DNA of 64,000 bases from Rhizobium gallicum bv. gallicum R602sp (lineage in GTDB: Bacteria; Pseudomonadota; Alphaproteobacteria; Rhizobiales; Rhizobiaceae), in contig NZ_CP006877.1 of the NCBI RefSeq assembly GCF_000816845.1, forward strand, positions 2,299,501-2,363,500, in the 5' to 3' direction. The notes below the pieces were generated by a model. The model was not told where the DNA came from and searched no databases. It worked only from the letters and a program-made list of their open reading frames with translations. Below, one piece after another: positions 33,779 to 42,962 of this stretch. The position numbers and the translations under genes were made by a program. The stretch's first letter is position 1. Every line of letters begins with the position of its first letter.

Positions 33779-36232
33779 ATGTCCATTACACGCAATAACC
33801 ACTACGTACCTCAGTGGTATCAGGAACGCTTCTTCGAGTCGGGTAAGAACACGCTTGCCTATCTCGACATGACGCCGCCGCAAGAGGTCCTGGCGAACGG
33901 ACGGAAGGTCGAAAAGAACTCGAGGTTCCAAGCTCCTACCTCGAGGGCGTTCCGCCAACTGGACCTCTACTCGACGTTCTTCGGTACGTCCGTGAACGAT
34001 GAGATCGAACGCCAACTGTTCGGCGACATCGACACTAGGGGGTCGGTTGCGGTCAGAGCGTTCACCGACACCGATGTCAGCGAACAGCACCGACACTTCG
34101 AGACCTTTTTCGAATATATCGACATCCAGAAGGTCAGGACTCCAAAAGGTCTTGACTGGCTTCGCGCCCAGTATCCAATGCTCTCACAAAACGAACTAAT
34201 GATGGAGATGCAGGGCATCCGGATGATGCACTGCACGGTATGGACCGAAGGCGTCAGGGAAATCGTTTCCGCCGAGGATGCGGGCATCAAGTTCCTGGTC
34301 AGCGACCATCCAGTGACGATTTACAACCACGCTGTGCCACCCGTTGCGAAAGGATGCCGATACCCGTTTGACCCATCCATTGCCCTGAAGGGCTCACAAA
34401 CAATTTTCCCGCTGAACCGCGACTTCTGTCTTATTTTGACGAACCTCGAATATGCTCGTGACCCGGAGGCCCGAGCGCTTGAAAAAAGGACATTCGCGAG
34501 AAATTATCGGCAGTCGATGGTTCGAACAGACGCCTTCATCCGCACTCGCAAACTGTCGGACCAGGAAGTCGCCAAAATCAATTTCATTCTGAAAGCCCGA
34601 GCACGTCGCTATATCGCCGCAGGTCGTGAAGAGTGGCTCTATCCCGAAAAGCTTGTTGCCGTACCGTGGGCAGACTTACGAAACACGCTGCGGCCTCCCG
34701 AGGACGGGCACTGGCTTTTCGGAGGAGAAATGTTTGCCGGATTCGATAGCGGCTACGTCCACTACCAGGACGAGTTCGGCAGAACCGAAGCGCAGCGCGA
34801 GTTCCTGTCGAAACCAGCATCCGTGAACCCTCTGCGGCCCCGCGACGACTGCGGTTGCGGATCGGGGCTGCCGTTCAGAGAGTGCTGCAATCCAAAGCCA
34901 CTGGCCTTGCGACCCGCGTGGGGCTTAATGAGTATCCGCGAACGCAACCTCATGCTGTTCCGTGGCATCGTCAAAATTCTCGCGTTCGAGGAAAAAGAGG
35001 ATTGGGTTCAAGTCCGACGCGACCTGACGGACGAAAAGATCAGCGAAGTCTACCGCCTCTTCGATGGATTGTGGCCGCTCGAGACGGACATGCTCCAGCT
35101 TCTGCCGAAGCCCGATGGCGTCGCTCGTGCTGTCTACACGGGATCGATCCACCCCTCTGCAATCGCAGATCATGCACTAGGAGCGTGCCTGTACTTCGGC
35201 GAGCTGATCATCGAGCATCCGTTTCTGCACGCCGGGACCATGAAAAAGGAATTTAGTCCGGTCGAAAACCCTGGACTGTATCGGCAGGAATTCATCAAGA
35301 CGATCGTGTTCATGATGAAGGTGATGCCATTCGTACAGGCGGGACTGGTCAACCTTGTCCCCGACCTCTGCTACTTTGATCGCCATCTTCGTCTCCAGAT
35401 GATGGAAATGGCGACGTTCAGAGCGGCTGGCATGAGCACTCCCAAGGATGCACGCATCGAGGCACTGATGAGGGCCGACGCCCAACGTAGCATCATGTCT
35501 CTTCCACGCGATGTCCTGCGGAGACATTTCTCAATGGCCTCCACGCAAGGTGAGAGCATCGGTGTCGAGGAAGCTCTCGGCAGCCTTACCAACTTGCGTG
35601 AAGCCGACCCGCTGGCGGTTCTTCACAGTCATCTCGAGCCGGGCAAAAAAAACGGAGACGTCAATCTCGTCAGGCTCGCACCGAATTTCGAGATGTCGAT
35701 GTATCTGGCACAGGCTACGGGCGCGGCAATCATAACGGACAGCGCCATCCGATGGCGCGATGTCCAGTACGCCATTCTCAGGAAGGCACGAAGCAGCGAT
35801 CAGGGACTGCCGGCTCTTGCCGCCAACATCGAGCGGGATGCTTTTGCCTTCTTAACGGACATCTCGGATATCCGGGAGCTGGCAGCGGATCGGCTCTTTG
35901 CACCCTACTCGGCGCTGATGGCGGAAGGCTTCAGATACCTCACGAAATTCACCGATCCAGGCTTCCGGCGTAAACCCAATCTCGAGGCCAGCATCGCCAC
36001 GCGGTTCGTACGAACTCATTCCGCGGCGCAGAAGTTGATCAGGAAGCGGGGAATGCCTTCGAACGAAGCTAGGATAGCGTGTCTCCTTCCGATTGGTGGC
36101 GTTCAAGACAATACGATCAACCGGCTACTGCTGACGTCGAGTTCTGAACATCATCTATCGAGCGTACCCATGGCATACTTTATCGAACCGACAGTTCGGC
36201 CCCCGTGCAGCCGCGATGATTCCAGGATGTAA
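33779..36232 (+). CDS. DUF4238 protein with internal SEC-C zinc motif
   Basis: Protein of 817 residues. The N-terminal 280 residues are a DUF4238 domain (NNHYVPQWYQERFF, then FLVSDHPVTIYNH and AGREEWLYP), a family of unknown role found often in defence islands. Next a SEC-C-type zinc motif, CGCGSGLPFRECC, near residue 358, then about 450 residues of helical sequence with no recognised domain. The ATG at 33779 is at the conserved N-terminus. The small frame at 36216 and the nuclease-like gene at 36515 follow closely, so the three may be one unit. A combined DUF4238 + SEC-C + long C-terminal protein is unusual. Confidence 0.75.
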   Translation: MSITRNNHYVPQWYQERFFESGKNTLAYLDMTPPQEVLANGRKVEKNSRFQAPTSRAFRQLDLYSTFFGTSVNDEIERQLFGDIDTRGSVAVRAFTDTDVSEQHRHFETFFEYIDIQKVRTPKGLDWLRAQYPMLSQNELMMEMQGIRMMHCTVWTEGVREIVSAEDAGIKFLVSDHPVTIYNHAVPPVAKGCRYPFDPSIALKGSQTIFPLNRDFCLILTNLEYARDPEARALEKRTFARNYRQSMVRTDAFIRTRKLSDQEVAKINFILKARARRYIAAGREEWLYPEKLVAVPWADLRNTLRPPEDGHWLFGGEMFAGFDSGYVHYQDEFGRTEAQREFLSKPASVNPLRPRDDCGCGSGLPFRECCNPKPLALRPAWGLMSIRERNLMLFRGIVKILAFEEKEDWVQVRRDLTDEKISEVYRLFDGLWPLETDMLQLLPKPDGVARAVYTGSIHPSAIADHALGACLYFGELIIEHPFLHAGTMKKEFSPVENPGLYRQEFIKTIVFMMKVMPFVQAGLVNLVPDLCYFDRHLRLQMMEMATFRAAGMSTPKDARIEALMRADAQRSIMSLPRDVLRRHFSMASTQGESIGVEEALGSLTNLREADPLAVLHSHLEPGKKNGDVNLVRLAPNFEMSMYLAQATGAAIITDSAIRWRDVQYAILRKARSSDQGLPALAANIERDAFAFLTDISDIRELAADRLFAPYSALMAEGFRYLTKFTDPGFRRKPNLEASIATRFVRTHSAAQKLIRKRGMPSNEARIACLLPIGGVQDNTINRLLLTSSSEHHLSSVPMAYFIEPTVRPPCSRDDSRM

Positions 36233-36458
36233 AGCAAAGCGCATCAAGCTGATGGGAAACCGAGGGATGGAATTGATGAAGACCGAGAAGAGAAGCAAGG
36301 CGAAAAGATCAACGACTGTCAGGAACCGAGTTTTTACTAAGAAGGTGCGGTGGCCCAGGCCAAATTCCGGCAACGTGACGCACCGGCAGGTCGTGAAAGC
36401 TCGGATTCAGGAAGAGATGACGAGTCAGGTCATCCCTAAAGCAGTGGACTGCGGTTGA
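36216..36458 (+). CDS. Possible small basic protein
   Basis: Frame of 80 residues, strongly basic (KTEKRSKAKRSTTVRNRVF, then TKKVRWPRPNSGNVTHRQ). It overlaps the end of the DUF4238 gene and reaches the next one. A better start could be the ATG (MKTEKRS) at 36276. No family; existence uncertain. Confidence 0.35.
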   Translation: MIPGCKAKRIKLMGNRGMELMKTEKRSKAKRSTTVRNRVFTKKVRWPRPNSGNVTHRQVVKARIQEEMTSQVIPKAVDCG

Positions 36459-36514
36459 GCACGACCGCTGACCAACCTATATGCTGGCGACCAGTCTCTG
36501 GCATAAGGCACTCC

Positions 36515-37675
36515 ATGACCCTCGAGGAATTCACGGCTCAACTGAATGGCTCCACATTCTGGAAGGAGTTCACGTTCTCACAAAACCAGTTCTCGCCGCG
36601 GCCAGGTGAGGAAGTGGAGTTGGCCGACAACTTCGTCTGGCTCGGAGAGACCGCATTCGTGATCCAGATGAAGGAGCGCGAGCGGCCATCCGACGATCCC
36701 GAGATCGAAAAGCGCTGGTTCAAGAGCAAGGTTCTCCGCAAGGCCATCAGCCAGATCAAGGATTCCATCGGCTTCCTGCGGGACCATGACAGCATTTCGA
36801 TCACCAACGGCCGCGGTCAGCGATACGAGGTTCGCGGCGCTGATATCCGCTACCTCGAGAAGATCGTCCTTTACGCCGCCGGACCTTCGTTGCCCGCAGA
36901 CTGCAAGTCTGTCCGCTATCACGTTAGCGAGACGGCGGGCTTCATCCATGTTTTTGATCGGAGCGACTACAGTCTGGTCGTCAAGACGTTGGCGGTTCCG
37001 TACGAAATCCGGAAATACCTGGAATACCGTCAGAAGGCGCTCCTGACGCTCGCGGAGAACGAGACTTTGGTTGTCGAGGGCGACGTCCTCGCAGGCTATA
37101 TGTCCGACGAGACACTTCCGTCGCCGTCATCGCACGAGGCGCTCGATCGCCTGTTCGACGATGCCGACCAAACTGACCTGTCCCCGATCATGAACCGCCT
37201 CGCCGACCACATCCAGACCCCTGCCGCTAGCGGAGACCACTCCCGCATCATGCTCGAATTCGCGAAGCTGCCTCGGTCGGGCTGGAGGGCGGCGAAGGAG
37301 AGGCTGGACCTGGCCATCTCCCAGGCCAGGAACGACCAGTTCGAGCGTCCCTACAGGTTCCAGTTCCCGCCGACGGACTGTAGCTTCATGTTCTCGCCGT
37401 TCTTTCCCGGAAAGCCGACGACAGGACCCGAGGGTGAGCAGGCGAGAAGAACTGGCCTCCAGAACCTGACGGCGGTCGCGAAATACCTGAGCAGAGCCGC
37501 GAGGGGCGTCGGTGTCCTGGTGTCGAAGGACGGCGACTTCCTGCATCTCGACTGGTGCCTGATCGAGGAAGCATGGGAACACGATCCCGAGCTGGAGGCT
37601 CATCTGGCGACGAACAACCTGTTCGGGGCCGTCAGGGAGAAGAAGATTGACGGGTATTATTTCGTCAATGGGTGA
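36515..37675 (+). CDS. Nuclease-like (restriction-fold) unknown protein
   Basis: Protein of 386 residues. The N-terminus EEVELADNFVWLGETAFVIQMKERE has the spacing of a PD-(D/E)xK-type active site (Glu, Asp, then Q-x-K), followed by KRWFKSKVLRKAISQIKDSI. The remainder is mixed, ending in VGVLVSKDGDFLHLDWCLI. AAGG six bases upstream supports the ATG at 36515; a TTG at 36455 in the same frame overlaps the previous frame. No named family is assigned. Position directly after the DUF4238 gene suggests a joint function. Confidence 0.6.
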   Translation: MTLEEFTAQLNGSTFWKEFTFSQNQFSPRPGEEVELADNFVWLGETAFVIQMKERERPSDDPEIEKRWFKSKVLRKAISQIKDSIGFLRDHDSISITNGRGQRYEVRGADIRYLEKIVLYAAGPSLPADCKSVRYHVSETAGFIHVFDRSDYSLVVKTLAVPYEIRKYLEYRQKALLTLAENETLVVEGDVLAGYMSDETLPSPSSHEALDRLFDDADQTDLSPIMNRLADHIQTPAASGDHSRIMLEFAKLPRSGWRAAKERLDLAISQARNDQFERPYRFQFPPTDCSFMFSPFFPGKPTTGPEGEQARRTGLQNLTAVAKYLSRAARGVGVLVSKDGDFLHLDWCLIEEAWEHDPELEAHLATNNLFGAVREKKIDGYYFVNG

Positions 37676-38216
37676 CGGCCAGGATGCGCGTCGGGAACGC
37701 ATCCACTGATCATTTGAACTACGCGTTCTCGAGCCAAGAGCCCATTTACATGGCTGAATGGCTCGCGGGCCTTCCTTGGAAGATATAGCTCTCGCGCGCG
37801 TCAATCCGTTCGGAGGTCAGGCCTGACATGCACAGCCCTCCTTCACGAGGCCAAGAGCGCTTGGACGGTCGCCGACGCTACCCCAAGCTCGATGGCTTGG
37901 TGGATTTCGACTGGCACGATGGGTTCGTGGAACGCGTAACGGGGGGATACGCATGACACAGTTCTCCCTTCGCTGACCGCCGTGCGGCCGCGGGAAACAT
38001 TGATCGAAATGTTCAGGAGGGCCGTCGGGAAGACGGTGCGCGCGCTATCGCGCTGTGTCTATGCTGACGAGGGTGTCAAATGCTTCGTGCGTAGGAATGC
38101 GAGGAGAGTTGCGATCCATGATCCGCCACCTTGTTGAACACGACATACGGGGGTGACCTCGGCGATCGCCGAGTCGACTCAGCGAACGATCTACCGGGAA
38201 ACCCGTATGCCTATTC
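37676..38216. other. Gap without recognised gene
   Basis: About 540 bases with no convincing gene. Contains a 7-base-stem hairpin at 37682-37704 just after the nuclease-like gene, a perfect palindrome GTCAGGCCTGAC (37816-37827) and a 16-base palindrome CTCGGCGATCGCCGAG (38158-38173). Confidence 0.5.
37682..37704 (+). terminator. Hairpin after nuclease-like gene
   Basis: Stem GGATGCG / CGCATCC with a 9-base loop, seven bases past the stop; no clear T run. Confidence 0.4.
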
Positions 38217-38426
38217 GTGTCGCTGTCGAAGTCATCAAAGACTACTCCGTGGCCAAATCAGACCGGCCTTGTTCGCGGGGGATCGGAAGCAAAGGTTGAA
38301 ATAATCGGTCGCATTTTATCGATCTCTGGAAATCTCGTCGAGACCGATGGCGGGGAATATGCTCGCCTTCCGTTCTTCTATCAACTGGCACTCGCGAAAG
38401 ATGCAATATACGTCAGGATGTGCTAA
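38217..38426 (+). CDS. Possible small protein
   Basis: Frame of 69 residues; the second half (KVEIIGRILSISGNLVETDG, then GEYARLPFFYQLALAKD) reads naturally. No family and no clear ribosome site. Confidence 0.3.
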   Translation: MSLSKSSKTTPWPNQTGLVRGGSEAKVEIIGRILSISGNLVETDGGEYARLPFFYQLALAKDAIYVRMC

Positions 38427-38483
38427 TGTTTCCACCAGCAGGCGATGACGAGAACGACGGAGACAACCTACTCGTCTGTCTGA

Positions 38484-39061
38484 TTGAGGGTCCACCCGGC
38501 ATATTGCATAGACACGCGCTGTGCCTTCAAGCCCATCGATTGCCCCTTACTCGACAGAACCGCGGCAATATTAGGTCGCCCGAACTTCCTATGTGGAACA
38601 CCGTTTCAACCCAGCCAGGCCTTTTCAGAACTAAGAAGGGCGCATGACGAAGTCGAGAAGAGGTACGACAAACTTCCGGTCAAGGAAGCTATTGCTCCAG
38701 GTTTTGCGCAGCTGAACAATTTGGTGAAGAAGCTATTGGACCAATTGGCAAAACTATCTGCAATGATCGAGACGAAGCTGAACGGGCGGCTACGCTGGCC
38801 CCGGCGTCTTCCGGTATGGAGTCGGCGATAGCACAGTTGAATGCGCAGGTTAACGATCGGGGTTTCGCACGGAATAACGTAGGTGTCGCCGCATACATGC
38901 TTGTGAAGTACGGAGCGTCGGATGGACCCGCGCTGCGCTTGGCCGCAAAAAACGTGGCGGAAAAGGAACGGCTCAACGCCTTTCTCGGGTACGTCGCCCA
39001 CGGTGCGACAGATAAGATGTTGGATATCATCCTCGATGAAATGCCGCTCAGTGAAGGATGA
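38484..39061 (+). pseudogene. Unknown gene, probably broken by one frameshift
   Basis: From TTG 38484 the frame reads AYCIDTRCAFKPIDC, then KEAIAPGFAQLNNLVKKLLD and QLAKLSA, then turns into non-natural sequence. In the next frame it continues as NDRDEAERAATLAPASSG, then MESAIAQLNAQVNDRGFARN, and ends at 39061. Loss of one A near 38761 (GCAATGATC) would explain the switch. A product of about 192 residues is inferred; family unknown. Its stop overlaps the next gene. Confidence 0.45.
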
Positions 39062-39380
39062 CCAACAGAAACCCCAGCAGCCACGGCACCAGTGGACCTG
39101 GGAGAGAACCGACCAGGAGATGGCGCATCGTCAGACGATGTTTTGGGACTGCGTATTCGTGGCAAAGCTCCATCAAAGCGGCGACATCAAGCCCGTGAAC
39201 AGCGGATTTCCCACTAACGCCGTCGGGGAATTATCGAATCAGCAGGAAAAGCTGGTTGGTCAGATCGAAGATCTGATTGAGCTTCTGAATGGGTTGTTCA
39301 ATGGAGATGCGGTCAAGGACCCGGGCAAGTACTTTGGAAAAGCCGCGGAGAAGGAATTTAAGCGGAAGGTGGCGGAGTAG
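39051..39380 (+). CDS. Small unknown protein with C-terminal coiled coil
   Basis: From GTG 39051, 109 residues: an N-terminal polar part (KDDQQKPQQPRHQWTWERT), then a central FWDCVFVAKLHQSGDI and a helical end (LSNQQEKLVGQIEDLIELLN). The start overlaps the end of the preceding frame by 11 bases, suggesting coupling. No family recognised. It could be the second member of a two-gene unit. Confidence 0.45.
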   Translation: MKDDQQKPQQPRHQWTWERTDQEMAHRQTMFWDCVFVAKLHQSGDIKPVNSGFPTNAVGELSNQQEKLVGQIEDLIELLNGLFNGDAVKDPGKYFGKAAEKEFKRKVAE

Positions 39381-39503
39381 AGAAGAAAGGAAAAGACCTG
39401 GAAAAGGCGGCACGAAGGCTCGAAAGAACTCTTCGCAACCCAAACATAGAAGACATCCTTATGCCTATCCCTATACCACGTCCGCGGATCGACCACCCAA
39501 AAA

Positions 39504-39824
39504 TCAAACTCTGAGTGGGAGGTGCTGGAAGTTCTGAAGCGCACCCTCCGTCGTGATCTCGACGCGCAAGGTGGATGGAGCTGATAGCGGTGTGAGAGGG
39601 CCGTTGAGGTTTGAGTTCTTGGCGTAATCGATCAGCCGGACCCCGTCCATCTCAGGCGGTGCCGGCGGCTCAAACCATAGGGTCAACTCCGCAAGCGTGC
39701 GATGAAGGGCCAGAACCCGGCCCAGCGGCGTCTTGAAACCGATCACATACTCCGTAGGCGTCTTTGTCGGCGCTCCAAATCTGGCGAGGAGGATTTGCTC
39801 AGCGGTCGTTGTTGGCACACTCAT
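39504..39824 (-). CDS. Small protein coupled to hsdS
   Basis: Protein of 106 residues, TEYVIGFKTPLGRVLALHRT, then LAELTLWFEPPAPPEMDGVR. Overlaps the hsdS stop as ATGA, so it is the last gene of the type I restriction operon. It seems beta-rich and soluble; from memory similar small proteins accompany other hsd loci, but I know no function. It may adjust the complex or act independently. Confidence 0.65.
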   Translation of the reverse strand: MSVPTTTAEQILLARFGAPTKTPTEYVIGFKTPLGRVLALHRTLAELTLWFEPPAPPEMDGVRLIDYAKNSNLNGPLTPLSAPSTLRVEITTEGALQNFQHLPLRV

Positions 39825-41506
39825 TCTGCCGCCGCCTGAAGAGCAACGGCATCCACCGGCGCGAGAGCTTCGGCCAGGAGCGCGTCGAGCAGCTTACTGC
39901 GGGTCTCGTCGGCACCCGTCAGGCTGGCCTCCAGCTGGTCGCATAGGGCCATGAGTTCATCGACCTTGGCAACGATGCGCTGTTGTTCGGCGAACGGTGG
40001 AAGGGGAACCGAAAGAGACCTTATGTTGTCCAGATTAAGTCCTGGTTTGCCCGCTCCGTAAGCACACTCGATAAGTTCGCCGCGGCCCCCTGCATCTGCC
40101 ATCAGGCAGAGAAGCAGCCAAGGAGAGAGGCTTGAATCGCTGGGTCGAGCAAGGCCAACGTGCTGGCTGACATATGCCTCCCCTAAGTCTCGTTCAAGTA
40201 GCGCCGGGTTTGTGACGCCTGCGCCCGTGATAACGATCAGCAAATCGTTCTTGTAAACCTGAGTGCGACTGCCTTCAGAATTCGATGGCGGTTTCACAAA
40301 GGCGAGATCGTCGAGGCGCATGCGTCCAAAACGAATGTTCTGCGCCCTTACAAACCCGGGGCCTGAATCGGCATAGTATTCAGCCCACCCGCGTGAGCCG
40401 CTCGTAACAAGATCACAAACATCTCCGAGCCCGACAGGAGACCAGCCGATCGGAAGTCCCTCAGAGAACCGATTGACATCTCTGCTTGTGATCTTTGGCT
40501 TTGGTATAGTTCCCACTCTCGAGCGCGCCGCCCTTTCCTCCGCAATCCGCTTCAACAGCTCCTCCGCCGGCTCATCCGCCGGGTCCTGCGGTACAAGCTT
40601 CCCGCGAACGGCAAGGTTGAGGATGGTTTGGCGCACCTGCTTGATCTGGTCCGGCCGGGCGGTGAGCGCCGGCAGGGCATCCAGGGCGAAGCGGGCGTCG
40701 TCGCGGAATGTTTCCGGGTCTGGGCTATTGAGGCGGGCGAGGCTTGCCGTCGCCAGTCGGTCCCGCTTCGTCTCCCGCTCTGTTCGCGCCGTTTCCAGCT
40801 GGTCGCACAGCGCCATCAGTTCATCGACCTGCCGCTGAACTAAGGGAGGCACCAAGGGGATCGGAACCGCTTCTATGCGGCCTAGAGTAAGGGTGACGTT
40901 CGCTGTTCCCGACATTCTGGAGACAAGAAGCTCGTCCTTGAACGCGGATAGATACTCGAACAGAAATCGCGCGGAAAAAAGAGCTGGATCGTGAGGCAAA
41001 ACGGCGGCAAGGATTGTTCCGAGCGCGAACGGCCCCTCTTGGTAGTGAAGGCGATTGATACTGGCGTTTCCGTGCCCCGTCGATGAAACCAATGGGACAA
41101 TCGCCGCAGCACTGTCGAAATCGTAATGGTCCGCAGTAAGTCTCTCCGCAGCGGTCACGACAAGCGGATAATCCCCGGGCTTAGCCTGCTGTATACCTGT
41201 TTTACCTTTTTCAACTCGGGCGACTTGTCCCAGTGAAATGAACAAAGAAGGATCGGAAAACTCTTCTGGCATTTGTTCGTCCGTGATCGGCAGCCACGGT
41301 TTTTGCTTGGGAAGAATTCGCTGGGCGACCAGCCGTGATTTTGCGCCTTTGAGCATCGCTCGAAGGTCATCAGGACTAATCAATTTATCTGACTGCTTCA
41401 GTCGTCCGGAAATCGCGAGTGCCACCACGATTTTCCGGAGTTGCAGTACATGCGATGGATCATCGCTAATCGCCGCAGAGAGCGCATTTAGAATTCCGGC
41501 ATTCAT
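39821..41506 (-). CDS. hsdS: Type I restriction-modification specificity subunit
   Basis: Protein of 561 residues with two target-recognition domains separated by conserved helices: PLVPPLVQRQVDELMALCDQ near residue 215 and PLPPFAEQQRIVAKVDELMA near residue 510, the near-repeat expected of HsdS. The two repeats flank variable DNA-reading halves. HsdS sets the bipartite recognition site and joins HsdM and HsdR. Start ATG overlaps hsdM stop as ATGA. The N-terminal about 110 residues extend beyond the common layout. Confidence 0.9.
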   Translation of the reverse strand: MNAGILNALSAAISDDPSHVLQLRKIVVALAISGRLKQSDKLISPDDLRAMLKGAKSRLVAQRILPKQKPWLPITDEQMPEEFSDPSLFISLGQVARVEKGKTGIQQAKPGDYPLVVTAAERLTADHYDFDSAAAIVPLVSSTGHGNASINRLHYQEGPFALGTILAAVLPHDPALFSARFLFEYLSAFKDELLVSRMSGTANVTLTLGRIEAVPIPLVPPLVQRQVDELMALCDQLETARTERETKRDRLATASLARLNSPDPETFRDDARFALDALPALTARPDQIKQVRQTILNLAVRGKLVPQDPADEPAEELLKRIAEERAARSRVGTIPKPKITSRDVNRFSEGLPIGWSPVGLGDVCDLVTSGSRGWAEYYADSGPGFVRAQNIRFGRMRLDDLAFVKPPSNSEGSRTQVYKNDLLIVITGAGVTNPALLERDLGEAYVSQHVGLARPSDSSLSPWLLLCLMADAGGRGELIECAYGAGKPGLNLDNIRSLSVPLPPFAEQQRIVAKVDELMALCDQLEASLTGADETRSKLLDALLAEALAPVDAVALQAAAE

Positions 41507-42957
41507 CGGGAAAGCGCCTCTGCCAGAATGGATTTCAGCCGGTCGCGCAGGCGGGCCGCATTGGTTTCGACGGTGACCAAGTCTTCCAGCAAGGCTTCCG
41601 GGTCGTCATGGTCATGGGCCACCGTATGCGGGTTCTTGAAATCCAGATTGTAACCGCGCGCCTTCACATCCTCAAGGCTGACGCGCCAGGCCTGCGGACC
41701 TTCCTCGCGGCCCTTGCGTTCCTTGCCGCCCCACCAGTCTACGCAATCTTGCAGGTGCTCCTGCCGGATGGGCTTCGTCATGGAATAGGCCTTCTGGCCC
41801 TCCGGCACCCGATGTTCCCAGTACCAGATGTCCCTGGTCGGCGTGCCCTTTTCGAAAAACAGCAGGTTGGTACCGATCGAGGCATAGGGCTTGAAGACGG
41901 AGTTGGGCAGGCGCACGATGGTGTGGAGGTTGCATTCCTCCAGCAGATGCTCCTTCAACCGCATTTTGATGCCTTCGCCAAACAACGAGCCATCTGGCAG
42001 GACCACGGCAGCACGGCCGCCGTCCTTCAGCAGGCGCACGATCAGCGCCAGAAACAGGTCTGCCGTTTCCTTGGTGCGGAAGGTCGGAAAGTTGTTTTCG
42101 ATGCCGTCTTCCTCACGCCCGCCAAAGGGCGGGTTGGTGAGCACGATATCGACGCGTTCATCCTTGCCCCAGGAAATCAGCGGGCGGGCCAGCGTGTTGT
42201 CGTGGCGTACAAAGCTCGGGTCCTCGATGCCGTGCAGCAGCATGTTCGTCACACAGAGCATATGCGGCAGCGGCTTCTTTTCCACGGCACGCAAGCCGCC
42301 TTGCATCTTTTCCCGCTGGTCTGGCGTGCGCACATGGTTCTTTTCCATATGGCGGATTGCGCAGGTCAGGAACCCGCCCGTGCCGCAGGCGGGATCGAAC
42401 AGCGTTTCGCCGGGCTTGGGATTGATCCGTTCCACCATGAAGGATGTGAGGGCACGCGGGGTGTAATATTCGCCCGCATTGCCGGCTGATTGCAGGTTGT
42501 TCAAAATCTGTTCGTAGATTTCACCAAAGTGCTGGCGCTCCGTCAGGCTGTTAAAATCGACGTCGCTGATCCTGTTGACCACCTGACGGATCAACTGGCC
42601 GGACTTCATGTAGTTATAGGCATCCTCGAACAAATCGCGCACCACACGGCGGCGGTCCCCCAGCTGCGCCGAGACCGGCACCGTCTTCAGCGCCGGGAAC
42701 AGCTCTCCGTTGATGAAGTTGAGCAGGGCCTCGCCCGTGATTCCTTCCGGGTCTGCCGCCCAGTTGCGCCACTGCAATCTTTCCGGGATCGGCGAGACGT
42801 AATTGTCATGGGTCAGCTCCAGTTCCTGGTCCTGATCATCCATGATCTTGAGGAAAAACATCCAGCAGAGTTGGCTGATGCGCTGGGCATCGCCATCGAC
42901 GCCGGCATCCTGGCGCATGATATCCTGGATGGACTTGACGGTGTTACGGACTGACAT
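41503..42957 (-). CDS. hsdM: Type I restriction-modification DNA adenine methylase
   Basis: Protein of 484 residues. The N-terminal helical HsdM domain (SIQDIMRQDAGVDGDAQRIS) precedes the methylase core with SAM motif FDPACGTGGFLTCA near residue 190 and catalytic IVLTNPPFGGREED near residue 260. N6-adenine methylation protects the host site. The ATG at 42957 is used rather than TTG 42966; it is five bases after the FRG gene stop. Confidence 0.93.
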   Translation of the reverse strand: MSVRNTVKSIQDIMRQDAGVDGDAQRISQLCWMFFLKIMDDQDQELELTHDNYVSPIPERLQWRNWAADPEGITGEALLNFINGELFPALKTVPVSAQLGDRRRVVRDLFEDAYNYMKSGQLIRQVVNRISDVDFNSLTERQHFGEIYEQILNNLQSAGNAGEYYTPRALTSFMVERINPKPGETLFDPACGTGGFLTCAIRHMEKNHVRTPDQREKMQGGLRAVEKKPLPHMLCVTNMLLHGIEDPSFVRHDNTLARPLISWGKDERVDIVLTNPPFGGREEDGIENNFPTFRTKETADLFLALIVRLLKDGGRAAVVLPDGSLFGEGIKMRLKEHLLEECNLHTIVRLPNSVFKPYASIGTNLLFFEKGTPTRDIWYWEHRVPEGQKAYSMTKPIRQEHLQDCVDWWGGKERKGREEGPQAWRVSLEDVKARGYNLDFKNPHTVAHDHDDPEALLEDLVTVETNAARLRDRLKSILAEALSR

Positions 42958-42962
42958 GGCAT

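Noticed and set aside
41608..42489. 293-residue open frame on the plus strand
   Set aside because: Antisense to hsdM with its clear NPPF and SAM motifs; no family resemblance of its own.
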